Below are positions 1-9,709 of a DNA stretch of 64,000 nt, one piece after another. This stretch comes from Bacteroidia bacterium (GTDB lineage: Bacteria; Bacteroidota; Bacteroidia; Flavobacteriales; Schleiferiaceae). The notes under the pieces were generated by a model. The model worked only from the letters and a program-made list of their open reading frames with translations, had not been told where the DNA came from and ran no database searches. Position 1 is the first letter of the stretch; each line of letters starts with the position of its first letter. The stretch spans positions 248,001 through 312,000 of the forward strand of contig JAUHWL010000002.1 of NCBI GenBank assembly GCA_030424545.1. Reading direction: 5' to 3'. A program made the position numbers and the translations under genes.

Positions 1-636
1 TCCAGGAATATTTGAGTTTGGCATGTTTTGGCTTGCGCTATTGTTCCCGGTTACCGATAGTTTATTTTCTGCTGCGCCAGAAACTACGCCAAAAGAAACG
101 GCTGTTTTATCGGCCGTATTTTCTTGAAATAGCTTGTTCAGTGGAATGTATACTTCGTATGTAAGTTCTTGGGGTGAGGGTGCTGAAAGAAAGAATTTAA
201 TACTTCCACTTAGGGGGGTAAAGCTTTCAATTTCTTTTCCACGTACAAATAATGCTTGGCTATTTAATTCTCTTATGGTGCGCTTAATATCAATTTGTGT
301 ATTAATTGGCCCTTGGTATTCGTGGTCTTTAAATTGTTCATCTTCGTCTATAAGCGGGTATTGTATGTAGGTGTTTTTGCTTTTTTTACCGCCATCATCT
401 AAATATATTTTTAACCCAAAGTTTAAAATTTTGTAGATAGATGCAGGGTCTGCCGTGTTTAAGGTAAGGTGGATGTTTTCATCATCATTGGCAACTTTAT
501 AGCGCACTTTGCTTTCGGCATCGTAGTATTTATAGTTTGCCGTTTTGTTTTCTGCTTCTGGTATACTAGCCACTTCGGCAATATGGCCGCAGCTAGCAAA
601 AAGTAGTAGGGAGAATAAATATACTTTGTTCATCAT
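1..636 (-). CDS. Lipoprotein of unknown function, C-terminus cut by window edge
   Basis: An open frame runs leftward from ATG at 636 to the window edge (212 codons, no stop seen). The N-terminus is a short lipoprotein signal peptide ending in the lipobox LFASC, with Cys16 as the likely lipidated residue. The next stretch (ANDDENIHLTL, then FGLKIYLDDGG) alternates hydrophobic and polar residues like a beta-sandwich and is reminiscent of CBM9-like domains; that is inference only. It starts 7 bases after the stop of the DUF985 gene, so it is probably the last gene seen of the uvrA operon. Function not recognised. Confidence 0.75.
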   Translation of the reverse strand, partial: MMNKVYLFSLLLFASCGHIAEVASIPEAENKTANYKYYDAESKVRYKVANDDENIHLTLNTADPASIYKILNFGLKIYLDDGGKKSKNTYIQYPLIDEDEQFKDHEYQGPINTQIDIKRTIRELNSQALFVRGKEIESFTPLSGSIKFFLSAPSPQELTYEVYIPLNKLFQENTADKTAVSFGVVSGAAENKLSVTGNNSASQNMPNSNIPG

Positions 637-643
637 CTTGTTC

Positions 644-1111
644 TTATCGAGAAAGTCTTCTCACTAATTTTTCGTGTTTAGGATGTGTATTGCTGAGTAT
701 ATCAACATCGGCCATTTCAAAATCTGTAAAATCAAATCCGGGGGCTACAGCACAACTTACCAAAACATACCCGTTTTGGTTGGCAACTTCTGCGGCAAAC
801 CAATGTGTTGGTTGTATGGCTACAAAGGGATTTTGCTCATTTAATTCATGCGTAACCAATTGGCCATTGGCACAAATTTCATGTACTAATAAGGTAGAGC
901 CCGCATGAAAATACCAAAGCTCTGGTGATTTAATTCGGTGAAACCCTGAGAAATTGTCTTTCTCTAATAAGTAAAAAATAGAGGTTAACGCGCTACGTTT
1001 TCCGTTTTCTGTTTCTACCAATATGTTAGCCCGAAATGTTTCCACATAAAACCCACCTTCTGGATGAGGTTGCATGTTTAATTTTTCTAGCCAATGAGTT
1101 GCCAGTTGCAT
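644..1111 (-). CDS. DUF985/cupin-like protein
   Basis: 155 residues. The opening (LEKLNMQPHPEGGFYVETF) and the later segments SIFYLLEKDNFSGFHRIKSPE, GSTLLVHEI and AVAPGFDFTDFEMAD are typical of the DUF985 (Cupin_5) family, a small beta-barrel related to yeast YML079w; no reaction is established for the family. The start ATG shares one base with the stop codon of the upstream LOG gene (TAATG), so translation is probably coupled. Length is normal for the family. Its role in the uvrA operon cannot be read from the sequence. Confidence 0.85.
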   Translation of the reverse strand: MQLATHWLEKLNMQPHPEGGFYVETFRANILVETENGKRSALTSIFYLLEKDNFSGFHRIKSPELWYFHAGSTLLVHEICANGQLVTHELNEQNPFVAIQPTHWFAAEVANQNGYVLVSCAVAPGFDFTDFEMADVDILSNTHPKHEKLVRRLSR

Positions 1112-1821
1112 TAAAAGTTAGGTTTGAGTAAATATTTGCTGTAAAATTCGTCAATGCGGTTTACGGCATCATCGGCATTATCTACAAGCAAGAAAAGGTT
1201 TAAATCTTCTTTGTTAATCTTTCCTTCTTTTAGCATTACAGATTTTATCCAATCTATTAACCCTGACCAAAATTCGGTGCCCACCAAAACAATAGGGAAG
1301 CGGCCAATTTTGTGCGTTTGGATAAGCGTTAATGATTCAAAAAGCTCATCTAGCGTACCAAAACCACCGGGCATTACTATAAATCCTTGAGAGTATTTTA
1401 CAAACATTACTTTACGCACAAAAAAGTAGTCGTAGTTCATGTTTTTGTCTTGATCTATGTACGGATTGTTATGCTGTTCAAAGGGTAATTCTATATTTAG
1501 TCCTACAGATGAGCCTCCTCCTTCTTGGGCACCTCTATTACCAGCTTCCATAATTCCAGGGCCACCGCCCGTAACAACACCATATCCTTTTTTAGCCAAT
1601 TTAGCTGCAATTTCTTGCGCTAGGATGTAGTATTTATCTTCTGGTTTTGTTCTTGCACTACCAAATACAGAAACGCAAGGGCCAATTTTGGAGAGTGTAT
1701 CATAACCTTGCACAAACTCGCTCATAATTTTAAAAATCCCCCAAGAATCATTCGTTCTGGTTTCATTCCAGGTTTTGTTTTTAAAAGCGCGTCTTATTTT
1801 TTTGTCGTCATTCGTCATCAT
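1111..1821 (-). CDS. LOG family nucleotide phosphoribohydrolase-like protein
   Basis: 236 residues with both signature motifs of the LOG (lysine decarboxylase-like, TIGR00730) family: GGGPGIMEA at about residues 85-93 and PGGFGTLDE at about 151-159, on a Rossmann-like fold. Members hydrolyse nucleoside 5'-monophosphates to free base and ribose 5-phosphate; in plants and some bacteria this releases cytokinins. Annotation as lysine decarboxylase would be wrong. The ATG overlaps the TGA of uvrA by four bases (ATGA), so the two are translationally coupled, and the stop overlaps the DUF985 start. The substrate here is unknown. Confidence 0.9.
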   Translation of the reverse strand: MMTNDDKKIRRAFKNKTWNETRTNDSWGIFKIMSEFVQGYDTLSKIGPCVSVFGSARTKPEDKYYILAQEIAAKLAKKGYGVVTGGGPGIMEAGNRGAQEGGGSSVGLNIELPFEQHNNPYIDQDKNMNYDYFFVRKVMFVKYSQGFIVMPGGFGTLDELFESLTLIQTHKIGRFPIVLVGTEFWSGLIDWIKSVMLKEGKINKEDLNLFLLVDNADDAVNRIDEFYSKYLLKPNF

Positions 1822-4664
1822 GCTGTTATTGGTTTTGTTTTTAGTTCTTGTAATATGTATTTACCGGTAACGCTTTTTTTGTTTGTGCTTACCTCTTCTG
1901 GTGTGCCGTGTGCTACAACTTTTCCTCCGTTTTCGCCTCCATCTGGGCCAATGTCAATCACGTAATCGGCCAATTTTATTACATCTAAATTATGTTCTAT
2001 AATAATTACTGTATTCCCTTTATCAACCAGTTTTTCAATCACACCCATCAATACGCGTACATCTTCAAAATGTAATCCCGTAGTGGGTTCGTCAAAAATA
2101 TAGAGGGTTTTACCGGTGTCTTTTTTGCTAAGTTCTGTAGCCAGTTTTACACGTTGTGCCTCGCCACCACTTAATGTTGTGCTTTGCTGTCCAAGTGTAA
2201 TGTACCCTAAACCAACATCAAACAAAGAAGATAGTTTTTGACGAATTTTAGGTACGTGCTCAAAAAACTCAAGTGCATCTTCTACGGGTAGATTCATTAC
2301 ATCGGCAATACTTTTGCCTTTGTATCTAATTTCAAGCGTTTCTCTATTAAACCTTTTGCCTTGACAGGTTTCGCAGGGTACATAAACATCCGGCAAAAAG
2401 TTCATTTCTATAGATTTTAACCCTGCACCTTCGCAGGTTTCGCAACGGCCACCTTTTACGTTAAAGCTAAAACGGCCTGGTTTGTAGCCGCGTATTTTTG
2501 CTTCGGGTAGGTTAGAAAACAATTGGCGTATATCGCTAAAAACACCTGTATATGTGGCAGGATTGCTTCTGGGTGTTCGGCCAATAGGGCTTTGGTCTAT
2601 ATCTATAATTTTATCAATATGTTCTATACCGCTAATGCTTTTGTAGGGCATAGGTTTTTTTACAGCTCTGTAAATTTCTTTGTTAATGATGGGGTAGAGG
2701 GTTTCGTTAATCAGTGTGCTTTTGCCGCTACCACTTACCCCAGAAACAACCACCAACTTGCCCAATGGAATTTTTATGGAAACATTTTTAAGGTTGTTGC
2801 CTGTTGCGCCTTTTAGCACTATTTCGTTTCCGTTGCCTTCTCTTCTTTTTTCGGGCACCTTTATTTGCATTTTGCCATTTAGGTAAGATGCCGTTAAGCT
2901 GTTTGAGTTTAGTATGTCTTGCAATGTGCCTTGTGCAGCAATGTGCCCCCCGTGTATGCCCGCCTTAGGGCCAAGGTCGGCAATGTAATCGGCACATTCA
3001 ATCATTTCTTTGTCATGCTCTACAACCAATACGCTGTTACCAATATCGCGCAATTGCTTAAGCGAGTTTATTAACCTTTGGTTGTCTCTTTGGTGTAGGC
3101 CAATGCTGGGTTCATCTAAAATATAAAGCACGTTTACCAACTGCGAGCCTATTTGCGAAGCCAGTCTAATGCGTTGTGCCTCGCCACCAGAAAGTGATTT
3201 AGAAGATCTGTTTAAGGTGAGGTAATCTAACCCAACGTTTAGCAAGAACCCGCTTCTTGAGCGTAGTTCTTTTAAAATTTCTTTGGCAATTATTTGTTCT
3301 TTTTCAGAGAGAAGTTTTTCGGCAGTATTTACCCACTCATTAAACCTAGCAATGCTCATCATGGTTAAATCGGCAATGCCTTTATCACCAATTTTAAAAT
3401 ATCTAGATTCTTTTTGCAGGCGTGTGCCTTGGCAATTGCTACATGTTTCTTTGTACATATACTCTTTTGCCCAGCGTTGCAAACTTTTACTTTTTACCTC
3501 TTTGCTTTGGTTTTCTATAAAGTTGTGTAAACCTTCCCACGTAATTTTATATCTGCGGGTAACACCTAAGGCTTTGCTTTGTACGTCAAAACTTTCTTCG
3601 GTACCGTTTAAAATGGCGTCAATTCCAGCTTCGCTAATTTGGTTTAGGGGGGTGTTTAAATCAAATTTATAGCGCTCGCCAATCATCTCTAATTGGTTAA
3701 AGGCCCAGCTTTTTTTGTAATCACCCAACGGTGCAAGCCCACCGCGTTTTATGCTTCTTGTATAATCAGGAATAACTTTTTCCAAGTCTATTTTCATAAC
3801 CGTACCAAGGCCGCTGCACGTAGGGCATGCGCCTTTGGGGGAGTTAAAGCTAAACGTATTGGGTTCTGGTTCTGGATAGGCAACTCCAGTTGTAGGGCAC
3901 ATCAGGCTGCGGCTGTAATAGGCGCAAGAATTGTCTTCTAAATTCATTACCATCATGGTGCCTTTGCCATGAAATAAACTGGTTTGTACAGAATGATCTA
4001 GCCGCTGCACTATGTTCTCATCAATCGTCATCCGGTCAATAACCACTTCTATATCGTGCGTTACATAGCGGTCTACTTTCATGCCTTTATAAAGCTCTAC
4101 CAGTTCTCCATCTACGCGCGCGCGGAGGAAACCCATTTTCATAATTTGCTCAAAATGCTCGCGGTAATGGCCTTTTCTAGACTTAATAACGGGAGCGAGC
4201 AGCGCAATTTTTTTGCCTTGAAATTTTTCTACAATAAGATCAACAATTTGCTTGTCGGTGTAGCTTACCATTTTTTCGCCCGTATTGTAGGAATAGGCGG
4301 TAGATGCGCGTGCAAACAACAAGCGTAGAAAATCATAAATTTCTGTTACGGTGCCTACAGTGCTTCTTGGGTTTTTGCTGGTGGTTTTTTGTTCGATAGA
4401 AATTACCGGACTTAAGCCATTTATTTTATCTACATCTGGCCGTTCTAATCCGCCTAAAAATTGGCGGGCGTAAGCGCTAAACGTTTCTATATACCTGCGT
4501 TGGCCTTCGGCATAAATGGTATCAAAAGCAAGCGATGATTTTCCGCTGCCACTTAGGCCCGTAATTACAGCAAGTTTATTGCGCGGAATAGCAATGTCTA
4601 TATTTTTAAGGTTGTGCACTCTTGCACCAAAAACCTCTATAAATTCTTCGTTATTATCTGTCAT
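1818..4664 (-). CDS. uvrA: Excinuclease ABC subunit UvrA
   Basis: Damage-recognition ATPase of nucleotide excision repair, cytoplasmic, partner of UvrB. 948 residues from ATG at 4664; a GTG 33 bases upstream would add a tail (LFYICKLQ) with no family similarity, so it is rejected. The two ABC modules are complete: Walker [10 protein letters not shown] near residue 37 and GVSGSGKST in the second half, two LSGGEAQR signatures, and the zinc-binding CxxC pairs (CPTTG/CPTC, CETCEG/CETCQG). First gene of a leftward operon with LOG, DUF985 and a lipoprotein. A TACATTTG -7 box lies 16 bases upstream of the start and a palindrome lies further upstream (4729-4742). Confidence 0.98.
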   Translation of the reverse strand: MTDNNEEFIEVFGARVHNLKNIDIAIPRNKLAVITGLSGSGKSSLAFDTIYAEGQRRYIETFSAYARQFLGGLERPDVDKINGLSPVISIEQKTTSKNPRSTVGTVTEIYDFLRLLFARASTAYSYNTGEKMVSYTDKQIVDLIVEKFQGKKIALLAPVIKSRKGHYREHFEQIMKMGFLRARVDGELVELYKGMKVDRYVTHDIEVVIDRMTIDENIVQRLDHSVQTSLFHGKGTMMVMNLEDNSCAYYSRSLMCPTTGVAYPEPEPNTFSFNSPKGACPTCSGLGTVMKIDLEKVIPDYTRSIKRGGLAPLGDYKKSWAFNQLEMIGERYKFDLNTPLNQISEAGIDAILNGTEESFDVQSKALGVTRRYKITWEGLHNFIENQSKEVKSKSLQRWAKEYMYKETCSNCQGTRLQKESRYFKIGDKGIADLTMMSIARFNEWVNTAEKLLSEKEQIIAKEILKELRSRSGFLLNVGLDYLTLNRSSKSLSGGEAQRIRLASQIGSQLVNVLYILDEPSIGLHQRDNQRLINSLKQLRDIGNSVLVVEHDKEMIECADYIADLGPKAGIHGGHIAAQGTLQDILNSNSLTASYLNGKMQIKVPEKRREGNGNEIVLKGATGNNLKNVSIKIPLGKLVVVSGVSGSGKSTLINETLYPIINKEIYRAVKKPMPYKSISGIEHIDKIIDIDQSPIGRTPRSNPATYTGVFSDIRQLFSNLPEAKIRGYKPGRFSFNVKGGRCETCEGAGLKSIEMNFLPDVYVPCETCQGKRFNRETLEIRYKGKSIADVMNLPVEDALEFFEHVPKIRQKLSSLFDVGLGYITLGQQSTTLSGGEAQRVKLATELSKKDTGKTLYIFDEPTTGLHFEDVRVLMGVIEKLVDKGNTVIIIEHNLDVIKLADYVIDIGPDGGENGGKVVAHGTPEEVSTNKKSVTGKYILQELKTKPITA

Positions 4665-4680
4665 AATATTTTGCAGTTTG

Positions 4681-4688
4681 CAAATGTA
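4681..4688 (-). promoter_or_regulatory. Candidate -7 promoter box of uvrA
   Basis: The minus strand reads TACATTTG, a perfect match to the Bacteroidota -7 consensus TAnnTTTG, ending 16 bases before the uvrA ATG. No clear -33 TTTG is seen at the expected spacing. The same octamer precedes manC, tRNA-Phe, pyrE and the lipoprotein gene at 60690 in this window. Confidence 0.45.
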
Positions 4689-4728
4689 AAATAACACAAC
4701 CAGCCAGCGTCAGAAACTTATAAAGTTA

Positions 4729-4742
4729 CTAGAACATTCTAG
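4729..4742. promoter_or_regulatory. Perfect palindrome CTAGAA-CA-TTCTAG upstream of uvrA
   Basis: Two 6-base arms, exactly complementary, separated by CA. It lies about 40 bases upstream of the uvrA -7 box in the divergent gap between uvrA and the membrane gene at 4878. The inner 12 bases TAGAACATTCTA recur once more in this window, at 23810. Symmetry, position and recurrence suggest an operator for a dimeric regulator; which regulator is not known. Confidence 0.4.
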
Positions 4743-4877
4743 AAATTTATTGCTCATTTGATTCCTTTAAGCGGTATAAATTATCGACTTTTGCCGCTGA
4801 ATTTTTAGTTGCTATTGCTGCTAAAAGCTTAGCGAACAGCAAGGCCAACATTGAATTTATCTTTTTGAAAAACAACC

Positions 4878-5225
4878 ATGAGGTTAACCAACGTAAAAAT
4901 GGTAAAAGCCATTTTCCTGATTTTTTGCTTGTGCATGCTTGCGCTGGGTTTGGGGTACATTTGGCACGCCATACCGGCAACCGATTTTACAGGTGTTACA
5001 CCGCCAGAAAGCATGAACACATTAGAAGGTTGGTACGCCTTTAACGAAATTACAGGATGGAGCATGAGCTTTGTTGCTATTGTAAATCTTAGTTTCTTAG
5101 CCTTTTCAGGCAAGAAAATTTCATCAGCAAAAAAGCTTGTTTTTTCTCTGCTAACATCATTGGCTATAAGCATAATTACAGCGGCAATTGGTGCCGAATT
5201 TTTAATACATTTTTTAAACCTATAA
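4878..5225 (+). CDS. Small membrane protein of unknown function
   Basis: 115 residues with three predicted membrane helices at about residues 9-29, 59-77 and 88-112. A soluble loop (about 30-58) includes [19 protein letters not shown]. No family recognised. It starts at ATG 4878 (a second in-frame ATG at 4899 is possible) and ends four bases before the fumC start, so the two are probably cotranscribed. It is divergent from uvrA across a gap of about 210 bases. Confidence 0.7.
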   Translation: MRLTNVKMVKAIFLIFCLCMLALGLGYIWHAIPATDFTGVTPPESMNTLEGWYAFNEITGWSMSFVAIVNLSFLAFSGKKISSAKKLVFSLLTSLAISIITAAIGAEFLIHFLNL

Positions 5226-5229
5226 TAAG

Positions 5230-6627
5230 ATGGAATACAGAATAGAGCATGACACTATGGGCGAAGTAAAAGTGCCCGCAGATAAATATTGGGGCGCACA
5301 AACAGAACGTAGCCGCAACAACTTTAAAATTGGGCCAGCAGGTTCTATGCCGTTAGAAATTATTTACGGATTTGCATATTTAAAAAAATCGGCTGCCTAT
5401 GCCAATTGTGCTTTGGGCGTTTTGGCCGAGGAAAAGCGTGATTTAATTGCAGCCGTTTGTGACGAAATTTTAGCTGGAAAACACGATGACCAATTTCCGT
5501 TGGTAATCTGGCAAACAGGTTCAGGCACACAAAGCAACATGAATGTGAACGAAGTGGTAAGCAACCGTGCACACGTGTTGGCAGGCAACAAATTGGGCGA
5601 AGGCACCAGCGCCATCCACCCTAATGATGATGTAAACAAAAGCCAAAGTAGCAACGATACTTTCCCAACGGGAATGCACATTGCGGCTTACAAGAAAATT
5701 GTTGAGGTAACCATTCCGGGCGTTGAAAAACTCCGCGATACGCTGCAAGCCAAAAGCACCGAGTTTATGAACGTGGTAAAAATTGGCCGTACGCACTTAA
5801 TGGACGCCACACCTTTAACTTTAGGTCAAGAATTTTCGGGATATGTTTCTCAACTTAACCATGGATTAAAGGCGTTGAAAAACACGTTGGCACATCTTAG
5901 CGAAGTGGCTTTGGGTGGAACGGCCGTTGGAACGGGCATCAATACGCCAACCGGATATTCAGAAAAAGTAGCTGGATTTATTGCTGAATTTACCGGCATG
6001 CCTTTCATCACCGCAGAAAATAAATTTGAAGCATTGGCGGCCCATGATGCCTTGGTAGAAACACATGGTGCATTAAACCAAATGGCCGTATCGTTAAACA
6101 AAATTGCCAACGATATTCGCTTATTGGCCAGCGGTCCGCGCTCAGGTATTGGCGAAATCATCATCCCCGCCAACGAGCCCGGAAGCAGCATTATGCCGGG
6201 CAAAGTAAACCCTACGCAGGCCGAAGCATTAACCATGGTTTGTGCTCAAGTTATGGGCAACCAAACAGCAGTAACCATTGGTGGAGCACAAGGGCATTAT
6301 GAACTTAACGTATTTAAACCCGTAATGGCCTACAACGTATTGCAAAGCGCACAACTTATTGGTGATGCTTGTGTAAGCTTTAACGAACATTGTGCTGTGG
6401 GCATAGAGCCTGATACCAAAAGTATTACGCGCCACCTAAACAATAGCTTGATGTTGGTAACGGCTTTAAACACCAAAATCGGGTACGAGAAGGCGGCTAA
6501 AATTGCCAAAACAGCGCATGAAAACGGTACTACATTGAAAGAAGAATCGGTGAACTTGGGTTACCTAACTGCCGAGCAATTTGACGAATGGGTAAAACCA
6601 GAAGAAATGGTGGGTAGCCTGAAATAG
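5230..6627 (+). CDS. fumC: Fumarate hydratase class II
   Basis: Iron-independent fumarase, converting fumarate to L-malate in the TCA cycle; cytoplasmic homotetramer. 465 residues, the normal length. Substrate-site segments are intact: [13 protein letters not shown] at about 97-109, [10 protein letters not shown] with the catalytic His near 189, and the superfamily signature [10 protein letters not shown] at about 318-327. The [10 protein letters not shown] form and the length fit FumC rather than aspartase or argininosuccinate lyase, though aspartate ammonia-lyase is the nearest alternative. It follows the small membrane gene by four bases. Confidence 0.96.
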   Translation: MEYRIEHDTMGEVKVPADKYWGAQTERSRNNFKIGPAGSMPLEIIYGFAYLKKSAAYANCALGVLAEEKRDLIAAVCDEILAGKHDDQFPLVIWQTGSGTQSNMNVNEVVSNRAHVLAGNKLGEGTSAIHPNDDVNKSQSSNDTFPTGMHIAAYKKIVEVTIPGVEKLRDTLQAKSTEFMNVVKIGRTHLMDATPLTLGQEFSGYVSQLNHGLKALKNTLAHLSEVALGGTAVGTGINTPTGYSEKVAGFIAEFTGMPFITAENKFEALAAHDALVETHGALNQMAVSLNKIANDIRLLASGPRSGIGEIIIPANEPGSSIMPGKVNPTQAEALTMVCAQVMGNQTAVTIGGAQGHYELNVFKPVMAYNVLQSAQLIGDACVSFNEHCAVGIEPDTKSITRHLNNSLMLVTALNTKIGYEKAAKIAKTAHENGTTLKEESVNLGYLTAEQFDEWVKPEEMVGSLK

Positions 6628-6693
6628 GTTTTTTGTACCATGAAAAATATTAGATTTAGCTATTAATAACAAAATAACAACCATTAAAAAGTT

Positions 6694-7572
6694 ATGAGAA
6701 AATTATTGTTTTCGGTCATTGTTTCCGCTTTAGGATTAACACAGGTTTCATTAGCTCAAGGGTTTTACGTGGAGCCAAGTTTTGGGTATAATTTTAGCAT
6801 GGGATGCAACACCTCTCTGCTCACCAATTCAACATCGGAATACACGTTTAATAATGATAACAACCAGTCTACGTATTATTATACAGACGAAGCCGTGCGC
6901 TTAAATTTAGGTAGAGGAGCAGCTTTGGGCGTTAATCTAGGGTACATGTTTAGTGAAAATATTGGCGCTGAGTTGCAACTTAATTATTTGCTTGGCTCGC
7001 CAGTAAACGGTGAAAGCATAAATACCAATACGGTAATAACTGGTGGTATGATTACATCAAAATCAACTTCAACCAGTAAAACACAGTATACGTCTAATGC
7101 ATTTCAAGTTGCGCCAAGTATTGTTTTACAAACGCAAGTAAAAAACATTACTCCTTATGCTAAGTTTGGTCCAATGTTGTCTTTCGGAAATGTTTTAATA
7201 GAGCAAGATAGAAATAATGCGGGGTCTATAGAGAGTTCAGAAATAAAGTTAAACGGTGGCGTGGGGCTTGGCATTAGCTCTCGTTTGGGTGTGCTTTTTC
7301 AAACCAAAGGAGCCATGTCTTATTTTGCTGAGTGCAGCATTGTAGGCATGACGTATGCACCCACAAAAGGTGAGCTTACAAAAAGCATAACCAACGGTGT
7401 AGATAACTTGCCCAACTTAAATACTTCGGAAAAAGTAGTAGAATTTGTAGATGAAGTAAGTGGTGGTTCAATCCAAGATCCAAATAAGCCCTCGCAAATT
7501 TTGCCTATATCATATCCGTTTAGCAGCATAGGGTTACGCGTTGGTATTCGCGTTGATTTAACAAAAAAATAG
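6694..7572 (+). CDS. Outer-membrane beta-barrel protein
   Basis: 292 residues beginning with a signal peptide (cleavage after SLAQ, near residue 22). The rest alternates aromatic and polar residues in strand-like blocks (GFYVEPSFGYNFSM, GAALGVNLGYMFSENIG, ITPYAKFGPMLSFGN) and ends with a typical last strand, IGLRVGIRVDL. This is the pattern of small Bacteroidota outer-membrane barrels; the cargo or ligand is unknown. It stands alone with a strong terminator 17 bases downstream. Confidence 0.8.
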   Translation: MRKLLFSVIVSALGLTQVSLAQGFYVEPSFGYNFSMGCNTSLLTNSTSEYTFNNDNNQSTYYYTDEAVRLNLGRGAALGVNLGYMFSENIGAELQLNYLLGSPVNGESINTNTVITGGMITSKSTSTSKTQYTSNAFQVAPSIVLQTQVKNITPYAKFGPMLSFGNVLIEQDRNNAGSIESSEIKLNGGVGLGISSRLGVLFQTKGAMSYFAECSIVGMTYAPTKGELTKSITNGVDNLPNLNTSEKVVEFVDEVSGGSIQDPNKPSQILPISYPFSSIGLRVGIRVDLTKK

Positions 7573-7588
7573 CAGTAAAAAATTGAGC

Positions 7589-7619
7589 AAAGCCCCACAG
7601 TATTAGCGTGGGGCTTTTT
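7589..7619 (+). terminator. Rho-independent terminator after the barrel gene
   Basis: Perfect 10-bp stem AAAGCCCCAC / GTGGGGCTTT with a 9-base loop, followed by a T-run. It closes the transcript of the outer-membrane protein ending at 7572. The following stretch to 7866 holds no gene or other structure I can support. Confidence 0.9.
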
Positions 7620-7866
7620 GTTTACAAAGGTTGCAAAACCCTGATTTGTATTAGAGTAATGCATCGAGAAGAATTAATTGCACGTGCTACTTGAAAGGTG
7701 GAAAAATGGAATTAAATAAAATAAAAACAGTTGGCTAAAATGGCCAAGAAATCATTGGGCAGATAAGATTTTCAGATACGTTTCGGTTCTAAATCAACAT
7801 TGGTTTCAGAGGAAAGATAATCGCTGCCTAAGTTCTACACTTCTTAGCCAACCCCGTACAATCACT

Positions 7867-9081
7867 ATGAATACTGAATGGAGTAAAATAAGTTTGACTT
7901 TTTTCTTCCTAGTTGCACTCATCGGGACGCTGCTGCGTTCGGTAGCTTTTATTCCAATTCCCCTAGATTATGTGAATCTCATTCATGCGCATTCTCATAC
8001 GGCATTTCAAGGTTGGGTTTATTTAATTATGCACTTGTTGCTTACAAAAACTTTTTTAACTCAAAAACAAATTACAGAAGGGTATTATCCTTTGCAATTT
8101 AAACTTACAGTATTCATTGTTATAGGGGTGTTTATATCATTTTCATTACAGGGATATGGTTTGTATTCTATCATATGCTCAACCTTATTTCAAATACTTA
8201 ACTATTGGTTTATTTTTCGCTTTTTTAAAGACCTAAAAAAAGAAAATGAGGCCAATCAAAGCCCCATTGCCATAAAGTTTATAAAAACGGGAATTTGGTT
8301 TGGTTTAATTTCAACAGTGTTGCCTTATATCATTGGAATTTCATCGGCCAAAGGATTAAATGGAACAGACACGTATAATTCGCTGGTGTATTCTTTTTTA
8401 CATCTACAATACAATGGTTGGTTTCTGTTTGTAGCCTTAGGCTTATTTTATAATTATTTAGATACACATCATATTAAGTACAATAAAAAGCACGGAACGC
8501 GATTTTATTGGCTTTTTACCATAGCAGCTGTTCCTGCAATAAGTCTATCTCTGTTAGGTATGGGGTTTGCAAACGCTGTTCTACCTATTGCATATCTATC
8601 GGCAGTGCTCATCGGTAGTGGGTTGGTTTTTTTTGTTGCAACAATTTATAAAAACCTTTGGCCTCATCTTCGCCAAGAAAGTATTTGGTTTACCTTTTAT
8701 TTTCTTTCTTTCTTAGCCTCATTTGTATTGAAAACAATTTTGCAGTGCATTTCTGTTTTTCCATTCTTTAAAAGTTTTGCGTTTTACAACAAACCAATCA
8801 TCTTAGCTTATTTACACCTTAGTCTTATAGGTTCCATTTCATTTCTTTTTTTATCTCTTATAATTAAAAAAGGGTGGCTAGTTATAAATGGCCGAGTTAA
8901 GATGGGCAGTGCATTGTTGCTGCTGGGCTTTGTTGCTTCAGAATTATTGTTAACAACAACGGGGTTTGGCTTATTTCATCACCAAATTATTTTAATTATT
9001 GCAAGTGCCGCAATGTGCTTGGGAATATTTTTGCTTGTTATTAGCGGAAAACAAAAACACACAATGAATGGAACAACATGA
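7867..9081 (+). CDS. Polytopic membrane protein with intramembrane histidine motifs
   Basis: 404 residues with about 12 hydrophobic segments. Near the end of helix 1 and start of helix 2 is HAHSHTAFQGW; later helices carry HLQYNGWF and YLHLSLIG, all of the form His-x-x-x-x-Gly. This resembles histidine placement in heme-copper oxidase subunit I and NnrS-like proteins, but I cannot assign it to either family. It overlaps the CopD-like gene by 14 bases, so the two are probably coupled and may act together, perhaps in heme or copper handling (inference). Confidence 0.65.
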   Translation: MNTEWSKISLTFFFLVALIGTLLRSVAFIPIPLDYVNLIHAHSHTAFQGWVYLIMHLLLTKTFLTQKQITEGYYPLQFKLTVFIVIGVFISFSLQGYGLYSIICSTLFQILNYWFIFRFFKDLKKENEANQSPIAIKFIKTGIWFGLISTVLPYIIGISSAKGLNGTDTYNSLVYSFLHLQYNGWFLFVALGLFYNYLDTHHIKYNKKHGTRFYWLFTIAAVPAISLSLLGMGFANAVLPIAYLSAVLIGSGLVFFVATIYKNLWPHLRQESIWFTFYFLSFLASFVLKTILQCISVFPFFKSFAFYNKPIILAYLHLSLIGSISFLFLSLIIKKGWLVINGRVKMGSALLLLGFVASELLLTTTGFGLFHHQIILIIASAAMCLGIFLLVISGKQKHTMNGTT

Positions 9082-9556
9082 GCTTTTTACATTGGCTAGG
9101 GTATTGCATGTATTGGCAGTAATACTTTGGATTGGGGGCGTGGCCATGGTTACTACTGTTCTTATACCCGCGATTAAGAAACTCGCGTCTAAAGAAAACC
9201 AAATAAGCACTTTTGAACAGATTGAAGGAAGGTTTGCGCTACAAGCAAAAATTACAACATTGATTACGGGTCTTACTGGATTTTATATGCTTTATGAACT
9301 TGATGCCTGGGATCGATATCTCGATTACCGCTTTTGGTGGGTACATGCTATGACGTTTGTATGGATAATATTTACCGTAATTCTATACGTACTTGAACCG
9401 TTTGTTCTACATAAAGTGTTTAAAAAATATGCAAACAAGAATCCGGGGAAAACATTTAGGATTATGCACCGACTGCATTGGGTATTGTTAACAATCAGTT
9501 TAATAACTACTGCAGGTGCAGTTGCAGGGAGTCATGGATGGTTCTTTGTAAAATAA
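9068..9556 (+). CDS. CopD/DUF2269-like integral membrane protein
   Basis: 162 residues, four predicted membrane helices. The first helix reads LARVLHVLAVILWIGGVAM, the hallmark start of CopD-like and DUF2269 membrane proteins; further histidines sit in WVHAMTF and IMHRLHW near helix ends, plausible heme b ligands. Members are linked to copper uptake or to respiratory complexes, but the role of this one is not established. It starts inside the end of the preceding 404-residue membrane gene in another frame (14-base overlap), which argues for a shared transcript and function. Confidence 0.7.
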   Translation: MEQHELFTLARVLHVLAVILWIGGVAMVTTVLIPAIKKLASKENQISTFEQIEGRFALQAKITTLITGLTGFYMLYELDAWDRYLDYRFWWVHAMTFVWIIFTVILYVLEPFVLHKVFKKYANKNPGKTFRIMHRLHWVLLTISLITTAGAVAGSHGWFFVK

Positions 9557-9709
9557 TATTCTGCACCAACTGTGTTTTGCTAGGCTGTTTTAAAGCTACT
9601 AGAATTCAATGCAGATGGGTAGGTGTAAACCAATGGGTACGGAAGCGAGGAGCCGTAAGACGCCATGTTGCAATCCATTAAGTAACCAGTATTATTGATT
9701 AAGAAACTC

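Noticed and set aside
4665-4697. GTG start extending UvrA by 11 residues
   Set aside because: The added residues do not fit the UvrA N-terminus, and the extension would cross the -7 promoter box at 4681-4688.
4829-5173. Leftward open frame over the small membrane gene and gap upstream of fumC
   Set aside because: The rightward 115-residue frame has three clean membrane helices and couples to fumC; the leftward frame has mixed composition and no signal.
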